Source of the DNA: Dorea sp. 5-2
GTDB lineage: Bacteria > Bacillota > Clostridia > Lachnospirales > Lachnospiraceae
NCBI RefSeq assembly: GCF_000403455.2
Contig: NZ_KE159794.1
Span: 220,933-284,932, forward strand
DNA: 64,000 bases
Direction: 5' to 3'
Each line of letters opens with the position of its first letter. Position 1 is the stretch's first letter. Under the pieces are notes generated by a model, which saw only the letters and a list, made by a program, of their open reading frames with translations, made no database searches and was not told the origin of the DNA. Shown piece after piece: positions 27,655 through 35,118 of this stretch. The position numbers and the translations under genes were made by a program.

Positions 27655-28330
27655 CTGTCCCACCACCCTCTATGATCCTGCCGTCCTCGATACGGATCAT
27701 GCGGTCGGCAAGCTGCGCGATCTCCTCGTTATGCGTGATCATCACAATGGTCTGCCCGAACTTCTCCCCGGTTACCTTCAGAAGCCCCAGGACATCCTGG
27801 CTGGTCTTCGAATCCAGATTCCCGGTCGGCTCGTCAGCCAGAAGAATCGCCGGCTTCGCCGCCAGCGCCCTCGCAATGGCTACCCGCTGCTGCTGCCCTC
27901 CCGACAGCTGCCCCGGCAGGCTTGCGAGCTTCGTCTTAAGCCCCAGCGCCTCTATGACGCGCTCCACGTAATCCTTGTCTGTCTCATTGCCGTCCAGCTC
28001 AATGGGAAACACGATATTCTCATATACGTTGAGCACGGGCACCAGATTATAACTCTGGAATACAAATCCGATCTTTCTTCTCCGGAATATGCACAGGGCG
28101 TCGTCCTTAAGCCCTGAGATGTCCTTGCCGTCTACGTACACCTTCCCGGACGTAGGACGGTCCAGTCCGCCCAGCATATGCAGAAGGGTGGATTTGCCGC
28201 TGCCGCTGGTTCCCACTACGGCAAGAAATTCTCCCTGTTCTACGGAAAGGCTGATCCCGTCCAGCGCCTTAACCTGGTTATCGCCTGACCCGTAATATTT
28301 TTTCAGGTTCTCGGTCCGCAATACATTCAT
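27647..28330 (-). CDS. ABC transporter ATP-binding protein (MacB/BceA type)
   Basis: A 227-aa ATPase. Walker A is GTSGSGKST, the signature LSGGQQQRVAIARAL, and Walker B ILLADEPTGNLD. The longer frame upstream is not ABC-like, so the start is set at MNVLRTENLKKYYG (28330). It pairs with the FtsX-type permease just downstream, as in LolD, MacB and BceA transporters, which use ATP to drive conformational change rather than classic transport. A 23-bp inverted repeat precedes it. Confidence 0.92.
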   Translation of the reverse strand: MNVLRTENLKKYYGSGDNQVKALDGISLSVEQGEFLAVVGTSGSGKSTLLHMLGGLDRPTSGKVYVDGKDISGLKDDALCIFRRRKIGFVFQSYNLVPVLNVYENIVFPIELDGNETDKDYVERVIEALGLKTKLASLPGQLSGGQQQRVAIARALAAKPAILLADEPTGNLDSKTSQDVLGLLKVTGEKFGQTIVMITHNEEIAQLADRMIRIEDGRIIEGGGTDA

Positions 28331-28353
28331 CTTCCTATATGCCTCCTCTTCCC

Positions 28354-28414
28354 GAACCGTATCATGACAGCGATCCGGCTGATCCTCCTCGGGATCCCTG
28401 CTATGGTACGGTTC
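28354..28414. repeat. 23-bp imperfect inverted repeat between kinase and ABC genes
   Basis: Arms 28354-28376 and 28392-28414 match at 19 of 23 positions; the outer GAACCGTA/TACGGTTC and inner GATCC/GGATC are perfect. The centre is 15 bases. It lies in the 160-base gap before the ATPase gene. It may be a leader hairpin or a regulator-binding site. No T-run follows on the minus strand. Confidence 0.55.
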
Positions 28415-28492
28415 TTGCTTTCTGGTCTGATTGTACCTCACGGTTCTTTCCAGAGCCTTTCTGAAATCTAACATATATGAAAGAATTCGACG

Positions 28493-29425
28493 CTACTCAT
28501 TCCCCTTCCGCAGAAACAGCACGAACTCAGCCCCTTCTCCCGGCTTAGACTTTACCTTGATATACCCGTTCTCCTTCCTTAATATCTCCCGCGTAAGATA
28601 AAGTCCGATTCCCACGCCCTCCTCCTGCTGCACCTCCCCGGCGCGGTAGAACCTGCCGAAGATCTTCGCCGTATCCTCTTCTCTCACCCCGATCCCATGA
28701 TCCTTTACCGAAATGGCCGTATACCATCCATACTCCTTTACCGATATCTGAACCCTGCCGCCCGGACGAGAATACTTCACCGCATTATCCACCACATTTC
28801 CCAGGGCTTCTTTCGTCCATTTCATATCATAATCTGCACATCCGTCTCCGTCGTAAATATTGACGATCTCTACTCCCTTCTGCACTGCCTTAGGCGCGGC
28901 GTCCCGGACAACGGCAGAGATCAGCTCGGACACCTTCTGCCTGCGCGGCTTTACCTCCACAATATTGCTCTCAAGCCTCGACATCTTCGTCAGCGACTGG
29001 ATCAGGAACTCAAGCTTCTCCGACTGTCTGGAGATCTCGTCAAGAAGCCGCAGATTCTGCTGCTTCCCTGCCGAATCCTCCTCCGACTCAAGATTCTCCC
29101 TTAAAAGCTCGGCATACAGCCGGATATTCGCCATCGGCGTCTTCGTCTGATGAGAAATGTCCGACACAAGCCCTTTGACATTCTCCTTCTCCCGTTCCAT
29201 ATTCTCCCTGGTCAGAGCCGAAAGTCCCAGGTAATGCTTCCACTTGGACTCCACTCTCGACAACTGGGTCTCGTCATAATCCGACTCCCGGAAATCCCCC
29301 GCGATCGCATCGTCCACCATTTGTTCGATCCTGTCCAGCGTTTTCCTTCCAAACATATCCCTCATCCCTTCCCGGCTCTTATTCCCGCTTTCTTCCGCCG
29401 CCCTATATGTTACTTTCTCTTCCAC
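28493..29425 (-). CDS. sensor histidine kinase without membrane segments
   Basis: A 310-aa kinase. H-box: LVSDISHQTKTPMANIRLY; N-box region WTKEALGNVVDNAVKYS; G boxes DHGIGV and GVGIGLYL. No membrane spans or periplasmic domain exist: the N-terminal 90 residues are polar and helical. The start is a GTG overlapping the regulator gene by 16 bases, with AGGGG 5 bases upstream. In Bce-type systems the kinase senses through the transporter, which would explain the missing sensor; this is inference. Confidence 0.9.
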   Translation of the reverse strand: MEEKVTYRAAEESGNKSREGMRDMFGRKTLDRIEQMVDDAIAGDFRESDYDETQLSRVESKWKHYLGLSALTRENMEREKENVKGLVSDISHQTKTPMANIRLYAELLRENLESEEDSAGKQQNLRLLDEISRQSEKLEFLIQSLTKMSRLESNIVEVKPRRQKVSELISAVVRDAAPKAVQKGVEIVNIYDGDGCADYDMKWTKEALGNVVDNAVKYSRPGGRVQISVKEYGWYTAISVKDHGIGVREEDTAKIFGRFYRAGEVQQEEGVGIGLYLTREILRKENGYIKVKSKPGEGAEFVLFLRKGNE

Positions 29426-30084
29426 ATATACCCCTGTCCGTACACGGTGCGGATGCAGGACGCCGAATCCTTTTTGTCTTCCAGTTTGCTCCTCAGCCGG
29501 TTCACCGTCACAGACAACGCATTCTCATCCACATACTCCCCGCCGTCGCTCCACAGGCGGTCCACCAGTACGCTCCTTGTCAGCACTCTTCCCCTATTCT
29601 CCAGAAGAAGCCGCAGAAGTCTCTGTTCATTCACACTCAGGCTGATCTCCTGTCCGTTTCTGGTGAACAAAAGCCTTCCAAAATCAAAATAAAATTCCCC
29701 GTCCTCAAATACATCAGGCGTCACATTGTTCCCGCGGCGGATCAACGCCTTGATCCTTGCCCTCAGGACCGCAAGGCTGAACGGCTTCGTCATATAATCG
29801 TCCGCCCCCAGCGTAAGCCCCATGACTTCGTCCATCTCCATGTCGTTCGCCGTCAGGATCAGCACGGGGATCTGCGCCCGTTCCCGAACCCACCGCAGGT
29901 ATTCATACCCGCTCCCGTCCGGAAGATTCACATCCAATATCAGTAATTCCGGCATGCACTTTTCGAATGCTTCCTTCGCAGCCTGAACCGTCATACTCTG
30001 CACAAAATCCAGGCTCGGTTCCTTCAGGGCAAGCGCGATCCCCTCGCTTAAGGCGCGGTCGTCTTCTATGATCTGTATTAACAT
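29410..30084 (-). CDS. OmpR family response regulator
   Basis: A 224-aa regulator. Receiver domain: acidic pair in IIEDD, phospho-acceptor aspartate in LLILDVNLPDG, conserved lysine in DDYMTKPFS. A winged-helix DNA-binding domain follows (LTRSVLVDRLWSDGG, VTVNRLRSKL). The start at 30084 (MLIQIIEDD) follows GGAGG; a longer frame upstream is rejected. First gene of the module regulator-kinase-ATPase-permease, all on the minus strand. Confidence 0.94.
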   Translation of the reverse strand: MLIQIIEDDRALSEGIALALKEPSLDFVQSMTVQAAKEAFEKCMPELLILDVNLPDGSGYEYLRWVRERAQIPVLILTANDMEMDEVMGLTLGADDYMTKPFSLAVLRARIKALIRRGNNVTPDVFEDGEFYFDFGRLLFTRNGQEISLSVNEQRLLRLLLENRGRVLTRSVLVDRLWSDGGEYVDENALSVTVNRLRSKLEDKKDSASCIRTVYGQGYMWKRK

Positions 30085-30174
30085 CCTGTTCCTCCGCTTC
30101 TTTTCTATGCTACAGATATTATTGCACGAAATCTTCGAATTGAAAATACGGCGCAGAAATATTCTTCTCATTCA

Positions 30175-30203
30175 TTGCCATCCCCTCCCAAACATGATAT
30201 ATT
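30175..30203 (+). promoter_or_regulatory. promoter of the phosphoglucomutase gene
   Basis: TTGCCA (30175-30180), a 17-base spacer and TATATT (30198-30203), about 35 bases upstream of the start codon. Confidence 0.55.
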
Positions 30204-30237
30204 ATAGACAAAATAAGAATTTTAGGGAGTGGTTAAA

Positions 30238-31920
30238 ATGTATCAGAAAGAATATGAACGTTGGATGGCTGCAGATCTCATGGACGCAGATCTGAAGCCT
30301 GAGTTATCAAAAATCGCAGGAAACGATGAAGAGATCAAAGATCGCTTTGCTATCGCATTGAAGTTCGGAACAGCCGGCTTGCGCGGCATACTGGGAGCCG
30401 GAACGAACCGTATGAATATCTATGTCGTACGCCAGGCGACACAGGGACTCGCCAACTGGGTAAAGACCCAGGGCGGCAGCCAGACAGTGGCGATCAGCTA
30501 TGACAGCCGGTTAAAGAGTGATGTATTTGCCAAGACTGCGGCAAGCGTCCTTGCAGCCAACGGGATCCATGTCAGGATCTATGACGCCCTGATGCCCGTA
30601 CCTGCGCTTTCTTTTGCAACACGTTACTATAAGTGCAATGCCGGTATCATGGTAACAGCCTCGCACAATCCGGCTAAATATAACGGTTACAAGGCGTACG
30701 GGCCGGACGGATGCCAGATGACCGACGACGCGGCGGCGATCGTATATGAGGAGATCCAGAAGACCGACGTTTTAGACGGCGCAAAGTATATCTCTTTCGC
30801 AGAAGGCGTTGAGAACGGCATGATCCGTTTTGTCGGCGACGACTGTAAGGATGCATTGTACGAAGCGATCGAATCACGGCAGGTTCGTCCGGGACTTTGC
30901 AAGAGTGCAGGCCTTAAGTTAGTCTACAGCCCGCTGAACGGAGCCGGACTTGTTCCTGTTACACAGGTGCTCAAAGACATCGGGATCACAGACGTTACCA
31001 TCGTCCCGGATCAGGAATATCCCAACGGATACTTTACCACCTGCAGTTATCCGAATCCGGAGATCTTCGCGGCGTTGGAGCAGGGATTGAAATTAGCGGA
31101 AGAAACAGGCGCGGACCTTATGCTTGCCACCGATCCCGACGCCGACCGTGTGGGGATCGCCATGAAGTGCCCGGACGGTTCTTACGAACTGGTAAGCGGC
31201 AATGAAGTAGGCGTACTGCTCCTTGACTATATCTGTGCCGGACGTATTGAGAAGGGAACGATGCCCCAAAATGCTGTCGCGGTGAAATCTATCGTATCCA
31301 CACCGTTGGCAGATGCTGTCGCAACGCACTACGGCGTAGAGATGAGAAATGTACTCACCGGTTTCAAATGGATCGGCGACCAGATCGCACGCCTGGAAGC
31401 AGACGGAGAAGTCGATCGCTTCATCTTCGGGTTCGAGGAGAGCTACGGCTATCTTGCAGGCCCGTATGTCCGCGACAAGGACGCGGTTATCGGTTCCATG
31501 CTGATCTGCGAGATGGCGGCATATTACAGGAGCATCGGAAGCTCTCTGAAGCAGAGAATGGAAGAGATCTATGCAGAATACGGCAGGTATCTGAACAAGG
31601 TAGACAGTTTCGAATTCCCCGGACTTACCGGTATGGACAAGATGGCTGGTATCATGCAGGGACTCCGCGATAATCCGCCGGCAGAGATCGCCGGTATCAA
31701 AGTCGCAAAGGCTGTCGATTACACGAAGCCGGAAGAAACAGGGCTTCCGTCCGCCAACGTCCTGATCTACACTCTGGAAGGCGGCGCAACCGTTATCGTA
31801 CGTCCTTCCGGTACGGAGCCGAAGATCAAGACCTACTTCACGACTCTTGGTAAAGATCTCGCAGAAGCGCAGGCGCAGAAGGATAAGCTTGCCGAAGCAT
31901 TAAAGCCTTTATTGGCGTAG
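30238..31920 (+). CDS. phospho-sugar mutase (phosphoglucomutase/phosphomannomutase)
   Basis: A 560-aa alpha-D-phosphohexomutase, interconverting sugar 1- and 6-phosphates. The active serine is in TASHNPAKYNGYK, the metal loop DPDADRVG, the sugar-specificity loop GFEESYGY, and the phosphate-binding loop RPSGTEPKIKTYF. Length and motifs match the PgcA-type enzymes of Firmicutes, which feed glucose-1-phosphate into glycolipid and wall polymer synthesis. ATG at 30238 follows AGGGAG at 8 bases. GtrA follows 16 bases later. Confidence 0.94.
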   Translation: MYQKEYERWMAADLMDADLKPELSKIAGNDEEIKDRFAIALKFGTAGLRGILGAGTNRMNIYVVRQATQGLANWVKTQGGSQTVAISYDSRLKSDVFAKTAASVLAANGIHVRIYDALMPVPALSFATRYYKCNAGIMVTASHNPAKYNGYKAYGPDGCQMTDDAAAIVYEEIQKTDVLDGAKYISFAEGVENGMIRFVGDDCKDALYEAIESRQVRPGLCKSAGLKLVYSPLNGAGLVPVTQVLKDIGITDVTIVPDQEYPNGYFTTCSYPNPEIFAALEQGLKLAEETGADLMLATDPDADRVGIAMKCPDGSYELVSGNEVGVLLLDYICAGRIEKGTMPQNAVAVKSIVSTPLADAVATHYGVEMRNVLTGFKWIGDQIARLEADGEVDRFIFGFEESYGYLAGPYVRDKDAVIGSMLICEMAAYYRSIGSSLKQRMEEIYAEYGRYLNKVDSFEFPGLTGMDKMAGIMQGLRDNPPAEIAGIKVAKAVDYTKPEETGLPSANVLIYTLEGGATVIVRPSGTEPKIKTYFTTLGKDLAEAQAQKDKLAEALKPLLA

Positions 31921-31936
31921 ATCGTACCGGAGCCAT

Positions 31937-32347
31937 ATGAAGTCTTATCTTGAAAAATATGCGGAAGTATTAAGATATCTGGTTGTCGGCGGACTGACAA
32001 CCGTCGTAAGCCTGGTGATATTTTATGGATGTGTCTTTACGGTACTGGACGGCAGAAACGCAGTACAACTGCAGATCGCCAATATCATATCCTGGATCGG
32101 CGCCGTTGCTTTTGCCTATGTGACAAACCGGGTCTTTGTATTCAAGAGCACGGAAGATAAAGTCCTGCGGGAGATATGCAGTTTTGTGCTGTCCCGCGTC
32201 GTAACACTTTTGACAGATATGGGAACCATGTTTTTGCTTGCAACCATATTGAGATTGGATCATAATCTCTCAAAGCTGTTCTCCATGGTCCTGGTAATGG
32301 TTGGAAACTATGTGATCAGCAAATTATTTGTGTTTAAGAAAAAGTAA
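31937..32347 (+). CDS. GtrA family membrane protein
   Basis: A 136-aa protein with four membrane spans, matching GtrA (LRYLVVGGLTTVVSLVIFY at the start, NYVISKLFVFKKK at the end). GtrA-like proteins are thought to help move lipid-linked sugars across the membrane. It probably shares a transcript with the phosphoglucomutase gene. It is the last host gene before the prophage. Confidence 0.88.
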   Translation: MKSYLEKYAEVLRYLVVGGLTTVVSLVIFYGCVFTVLDGRNAVQLQIANIISWIGAVAFAYVTNRVFVFKSTEDKVLREICSFVLSRVVTLLTDMGTMFLLATILRLDHNLSKLFSMVLVMVGNYVISKLFVFKKK

Positions 32348-32601
32348 AGAGATCTTTCATGCTTCACCATTTTTTAATCATGGCCTAAATTTCATGTACG
32401 GAAATACGCAGATATCCATTGTTTTTGTCACTAACGTGTCACTAACCGTTTGTTTTTATGTGTGTTTATTTAAACTATTTTGTGCTTATTTAACGACAAA
32501 GAGCGGCATCACTGCCGCCCCTTGTCGTAGGAGGTTCCGAACTTTATATGGAACACCAATGAGTGAGGCGCTAGATGAATTGACAACTATTGAAATTATG
32601 A
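32348..32601. other. host-prophage junction without a convincing gene
   Basis: Contains the direct repeat GTCACTAAC at 32427-32435 and 32438-32446 (11-base spacing), possible integrase or excisionase sites, and a 34-base hairpin (32494-32527) with 15-base arms mispaired at only two A-C positions, loop TCAC. A 16-codon reading frame at 32562-32609 (starts MSEALDELTT) has no ribosome site at the right distance. No T-run follows the hairpin on either strand. Confidence 0.5.
32494..32527. repeat. long hairpin in the left prophage junction
   Basis: Arms begin CGACAAAGAGCGGCA and end TGCCGCCCCTTGTCG, with the loop TCAC. Thirteen of 15 pairs are Watson-Crick. May mark an attachment-site region or a processed terminator. 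Confidence 0.6.
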
Positions 32602-32638
32602 AAAATTAAAATCGGCGGCGGGATAACAAACCTCCGCC
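32602..32638 (-). terminator. intrinsic terminator after the endolysin gene
   Basis: Minus-strand stem GGCGGAGG / CCGCCGCC (one mismatch) with a 9-base loop, followed by ATTTTAATTTTT. It ends the phage late transcript. Confidence 0.75.
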
Positions 32639-32666
32639 CTTTTAATTTCTCCAGATCATATAATCT

Positions 32667-33695
32667 TTATTTCTTAACCTTGCCATCAGCGCCGAACTCA
32701 AACCGTTCCCCGCCTATTTCTAATACTTCGCCGCTTGCCATCCTGCCATCATCCTTGAGATAGTATCCGCCCTGCCAGTGATTACGCATCATGCTTCCGA
32801 TCGGCTGACAGTTGTTGTCCTCATTATAATAATACCAACTGCCTTTACGCTTGATCCACCCCTTTAACATTGCACCGGAATCCTGCAGGTAGTACGTATG
32901 GTTCCCGTCTTTCATCTCCCCGGTCGCCATGGCTCCTTCTGGAAGATCGTCGCTGCTTTTACTCAGATAATACCAGTTCCCTCCGACTTCCTGCCATCCT
33001 GTCAGCATTTCCCCGGTGTCCTGTTTCAGATAATACCATCTGCCGTCTACTTTCTGCCATCCTGTAGCCATACGGCAGTCAGACTTGAGATAATACCACT
33101 TATTCTTGTATCGGATCCACTGCCCAGACAGCGCATACCCCTGCTCATCAAAATAATACCAGGCATCCAGTTTCAACCAACAAGACTTAGGATATGATCC
33201 GTTCGCATTCCGGTACCACCATCCTTTTTCATCCTTCACCCATCCGGAATAAGGGTTGTTCATCCGTCCCGCCACAAGATCGTTGAACGGGAACTTATTA
33301 CCCGGGCATCCGGTAGCCATCAGGTCACGGTGTCCATATACTTTACTGATTCCGTATTTGTTCTTGAGATACTGTATCAATTCAATCCCGGCATTCTTCT
33401 GTGCCGCTCCCATGGTTTCCGCATCAAAATTCCCTTCAAAGCAGATCCCGATAGAATCAAAATTCGAACCGCTCGCATGTGCCCCTTGCGTATGCTCAGG
33501 TCTTCCCCGTTCAATGGTGCCATTCTTCCTTACCACGAAATGATAGCCGATTCCCGCCCATCCATTTGCTAAATGCCATCTCTGAATATCCTGAACGCTG
33601 CATGTAGCTTTCGCTGCATGATGCAGGATAATTCTGGTCGTTCGACTCCGGTTAGATAAACCTCTAAAACTGATTCCACTCTCTATAATGTTCAT
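32667..33695 (-). CDS. phage N-acetylmuramoyl-L-alanine amidase with cell-wall-binding repeats
   Basis: A 342-aa endolysin. The amidase_2 (PGRP) domain occupies residues 15-140: zinc ligands are likely H25 (ILHHAAK), H122 (YGHRD) and C130 (TGCPGNKF). The C-terminal half has eight or so aromatic glycine repeats (GWQKVDGRWYYL type), as in choline-binding-like wall anchors. The start at 33695 (MNIIESG) has AAAGGAG at 7 bases. No signal peptide, so it should leave through the holin. It is insulated from upstream genes by two terminators. Confidence 0.94.
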   Translation of the reverse strand: MNIIESGISFRGLSNRSRTTRIILHHAAKATCSVQDIQRWHLANGWAGIGYHFVVRKNGTIERGRPEHTQGAHASGSNFDSIGICFEGNFDAETMGAAQKNAGIELIQYLKNKYGISKVYGHRDLMATGCPGNKFPFNDLVAGRMNNPYSGWVKDEKGWWYRNANGSYPKSCWLKLDAWYYFDEQGYALSGQWIRYKNKWYYLKSDCRMATGWQKVDGRWYYLKQDTGEMLTGWQEVGGNWYYLSKSSDDLPEGAMATGEMKDGNHTYYLQDSGAMLKGWIKRKGSWYYYNEDNNCQPIGSMMRNHWQGGYYLKDDGRMASGEVLEIGGERFEFGADGKVKK

Positions 33696-33712
33696 ATTCA
33701 TTCTCCTTTCCT

Positions 33713-33730
33713 GCCGGCAGTTGTGCCGGC
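33713..33730 (-). promoter_or_regulatory. 7-bp hairpin directly upstream of the endolysin ribosome site
   Basis: GCCGGCA-CAAC-TGCCGGC on the minus strand, ending 4 bases before AGGAAAGGAG. It may protect the 5' end of the message or influence initiation. Only 40 bases separate the preceding terminator from the start codon. Confidence 0.45.
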
Positions 33731-33732
33731 GC

Positions 33733-33765
33733 AACAAAAAGAGAACGCTGTTACACGTTCTCTTT
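33733..33765 (-). terminator. intrinsic terminator after the ORF6N gene
   Basis: Perfect 10-bp stem AAAGAGAACG / CGTTCTCTTT with an 8-base loop, followed on the minus strand by TTTTTG. It closes the HTH-ORF6N cassette. Confidence 0.85.
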
Positions 33766-33769
33766 AACT

Positions 33770-34384
33770 CTAATATCCTTCTTTGATTATTACTTGGGGT
33801 TCCATTCCCATCAGATCAACAATCTTACGCCCTAGCCCTAACCAAATGATATCCAGATTTCTTTTTAGATTTTGGAAATTTTCTTCACACCTGTAAACAT
33901 TGTACTCTATCATAATGACATCCAACGCATTCAGATACTTCCTTACGTCTTGTATTGCTTTCTGCATGTCAGCATTCTCTGGCACATCTACAACTGCCCT
34001 TCCTGATTTCCTCTTTTCCGGCTCTGACTTTTCTGCTAGCACAACCTCATTCTTAACTCTGAAATAAAAATCCACCAGATAGTCATACACTTCCCACGCC
34101 TTGTCTGTGTTTAGGGATTTTGCATGAAGCAAGGCTCCTTTTTCTGTCCAGAGGTATAATTTGCTTATCTTTGGTAACGACCGTTGAATTTCAACGTTTG
34201 TTATCTTATACTCTCTTAGCGCTTGCTTTTCAATCATTATGTAGTGTTTGCCCTCTTTGTATCGTTCTTTATTGTAACGATAGTTATACCCTATAACATC
34301 TGGTGTTGTTCCATATGCTTCTGCAAGTTGCTTAGATGTTAATACCCTTATTCCTTCATATTCTGTCACAGACAAATTTTGCAT
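33770..34384 (-). CDS. ORF6N-domain protein, antirepressor-like
   Basis: A 204-aa protein. The N-terminal 100 residues are an ORF6N-type DNA-binding domain (GIRVLTSKQLAEAYGTT, ISKLYLWTEKGALLHAKSL, AWEVYDYLVDFYF), found in phage antirepressors. The C-terminal part is helical without a clear KilA-C match. The ATG at 34384 follows GTGAGG at 8 bases. It is the second gene of a two-gene cassette with a small HTH protein. Role as antirepressor or lysogeny regulator is inferred from the family. Confidence 0.82.
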   Translation of the reverse strand: MQNLSVTEYEGIRVLTSKQLAEAYGTTPDVIGYNYRYNKERYKEGKHYIMIEKQALREYKITNVEIQRSLPKISKLYLWTEKGALLHAKSLNTDKAWEVYDYLVDFYFRVKNEVVLAEKSEPEKRKSGRAVVDVPENADMQKAIQDVRKYLNALDVIMIEYNVYRCEENFQNLKRNLDIIWLGLGRKIVDLMGMEPQVIIKEGY

Positions 34385-34410
34385 TTTCAATTCCTCACTT
34401 TCATTTTTGA

Positions 34411-34439
34411 TTGTAAGGAACTCCTCTAAATGCTATAAT
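34411..34439 (+). promoter_or_regulatory. plus-strand promoter inside the HTH-ORF6N gap
   Basis: TTGTAA (34411-34416), a 17-base spacer and TATAAT (34434-34439) with TG extension (TGCTATAAT). It points against the genes around it. Palindromic AGAGGAA-G-TTCCTCT (34446-34460) and a related AGGAACTCCTCT (34416-34427) flank the -10, a possible repressor site. Confidence 0.65.
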
Positions 34440-34445
34440 ATTTTT

Positions 34446-34511
34446 AGAGGAAGTTCCTCTGGTATGGAGATTCGTTAGTGCTTGGCCGTGCGGCGAATCT
34501 CTATTTGTTTT
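34446..34511 (+). ncRNA. putative antisense small RNA, about 65 nt
   Basis: It would start at the predicted promoter start point and end at an intrinsic terminator: GAGATTCG (34467-34474) pairs with CGAATCTC (34494-34501), followed by TATTTGTTTTC. No reading frame with a ribosome site was seen. The RNA is complementary to the leader of the ORF6N message and to the end of the HTH gene, as sar RNA is to the arc-ant message of phage P22. Predicted only. Confidence 0.5.
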
Positions 34512-34692
34512 CATTACGATTTTTTAGTTTCTCTACAGCTTCTTCGCTAAATAAGTAGTTCCTTGATCCTGCTTCACGCATCTCAGAATCAGAAAGATTC
34601 ATTTTTTTTGCTAATTTAATCAAATACGATGCATTTAGTCCAAGTTGATCAGCAACTTCTTTAGTGATAAAAACTTTTTTGACATCAGTCAT
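34501..34692 (-). CDS. small helix-turn-helix DNA-binding protein, 63 aa
   Basis: Residues 8-30 (ITKEVADQLGLNASYLIKLA) form a MerR/excisionase-type helix-turn-helix, and the C-terminus (YLFSEEAVEKLKNR) a short wing and helix. RBS GGAGGG at 7 bases. It has its own promoter with a palindrome between -35 and -10, so it probably represses itself and the ORF6N gene behind it. An excisionase-like role is the alternative. Confidence 0.78.
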   Translation of the reverse strand: MTDVKKVFITKEVADQLGLNASYLIKLAKKMNLSDSEMREAGSRNYLFSEEAVEKLKNRNENK

Positions 34693-34715
34693 CGAACGTC
34701 CCTCCTTTCAGGTGT

Positions 34716-34744
34716 ATTCTAGCACGTTCGACGTCGAATGTCAA
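34716..34744 (-). promoter_or_regulatory. promoter with palindromic operator for the HTH gene
   Basis: TTGACA (34744-34739), a 17-base spacer and TAGAAT (34721-34716). The spacer holds the perfect 12-bp palindrome TTCGACGTCGAA (34727-34738), which grows to 18 bp with one mismatch. A related half-site, ACGTTCG, lies just before the start codon. Arrangement fits autorepression. Confidence 0.8.
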
Positions 34745-34753
34745 TATGTGTTT

Positions 34754-34788
34754 AAAAAAAGAGAGCCTGTTCTAATTCTCAGACTCTC
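34754..34788 (-). terminator. intrinsic terminator after the holin gene
   Basis: Minus-strand stem GAGAGTCTG / CAGGCTCTC (9 bp, one G-U) with a 10-base loop, followed by seven T. It separates the late operon from the HTH-ORF6N cassette. Confidence 0.85.
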
Positions 34789-34814
34789 CAAATTTTACAT
34801 TGCAATCTCATTCT

Positions 34815-35099
34815 TTATTTTTTAGCCGGTAAACTTCCATCCTTATCCAACAGGTTCCGCATCATCTCATACAATCCCGTACTGGCAAGCCCTGAAACCA
34901 TCCCGCCAAGCACTACCGCGGCATTGATGCCCGCCTCCAGGTTGATCAGGATATTGATGATACTTCCCATCGTCAGTGCCGCCAGTGGGATATACTTGTT
35001 CGGGAACCACACAAACGCCGTTTTCAGGGCATAGCCTACGCACAGGCAGATCCCCAAGGTTAATAAGTTCACATAATCAAATAAATACGTAAGATCCAT
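34815..35099 (-). CDS. phage holin family protein
   Basis: A 94-aa membrane protein with two or three hydrophobic segments (LTLGICLCVGYAL, LAALTMGSIINILINL, AAVVLGGMVSGLASTGL) and a charged C-terminus (KDGSLPAKK). It fits the small phage holins that open the membrane for the endolysin. It lies between the tail genes and the endolysin, the usual lysis position, though a regulatory cassette is inserted after it. Confidence 0.85.
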   Translation of the reverse strand: MDLTYLFDYVNLLTLGICLCVGYALKTAFVWFPNKYIPLAALTMGSIINILINLEAGINAAVVLGGMVSGLASTGLYEMMRNLLDKDGSLPAKK

Positions 35100-35118
35100 C
35101 TTCTTTACCTTCCTTTCA

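Noticed and set aside
34725..34742. LexA (SOS) box at the HTH promoter
   Set aside because: The Firmicutes LexA site is CGAAC-N4-GTTCG; here the half-sites are in the opposite order (GTTCG then CGAA), so it is more likely the operator of the local HTH protein.
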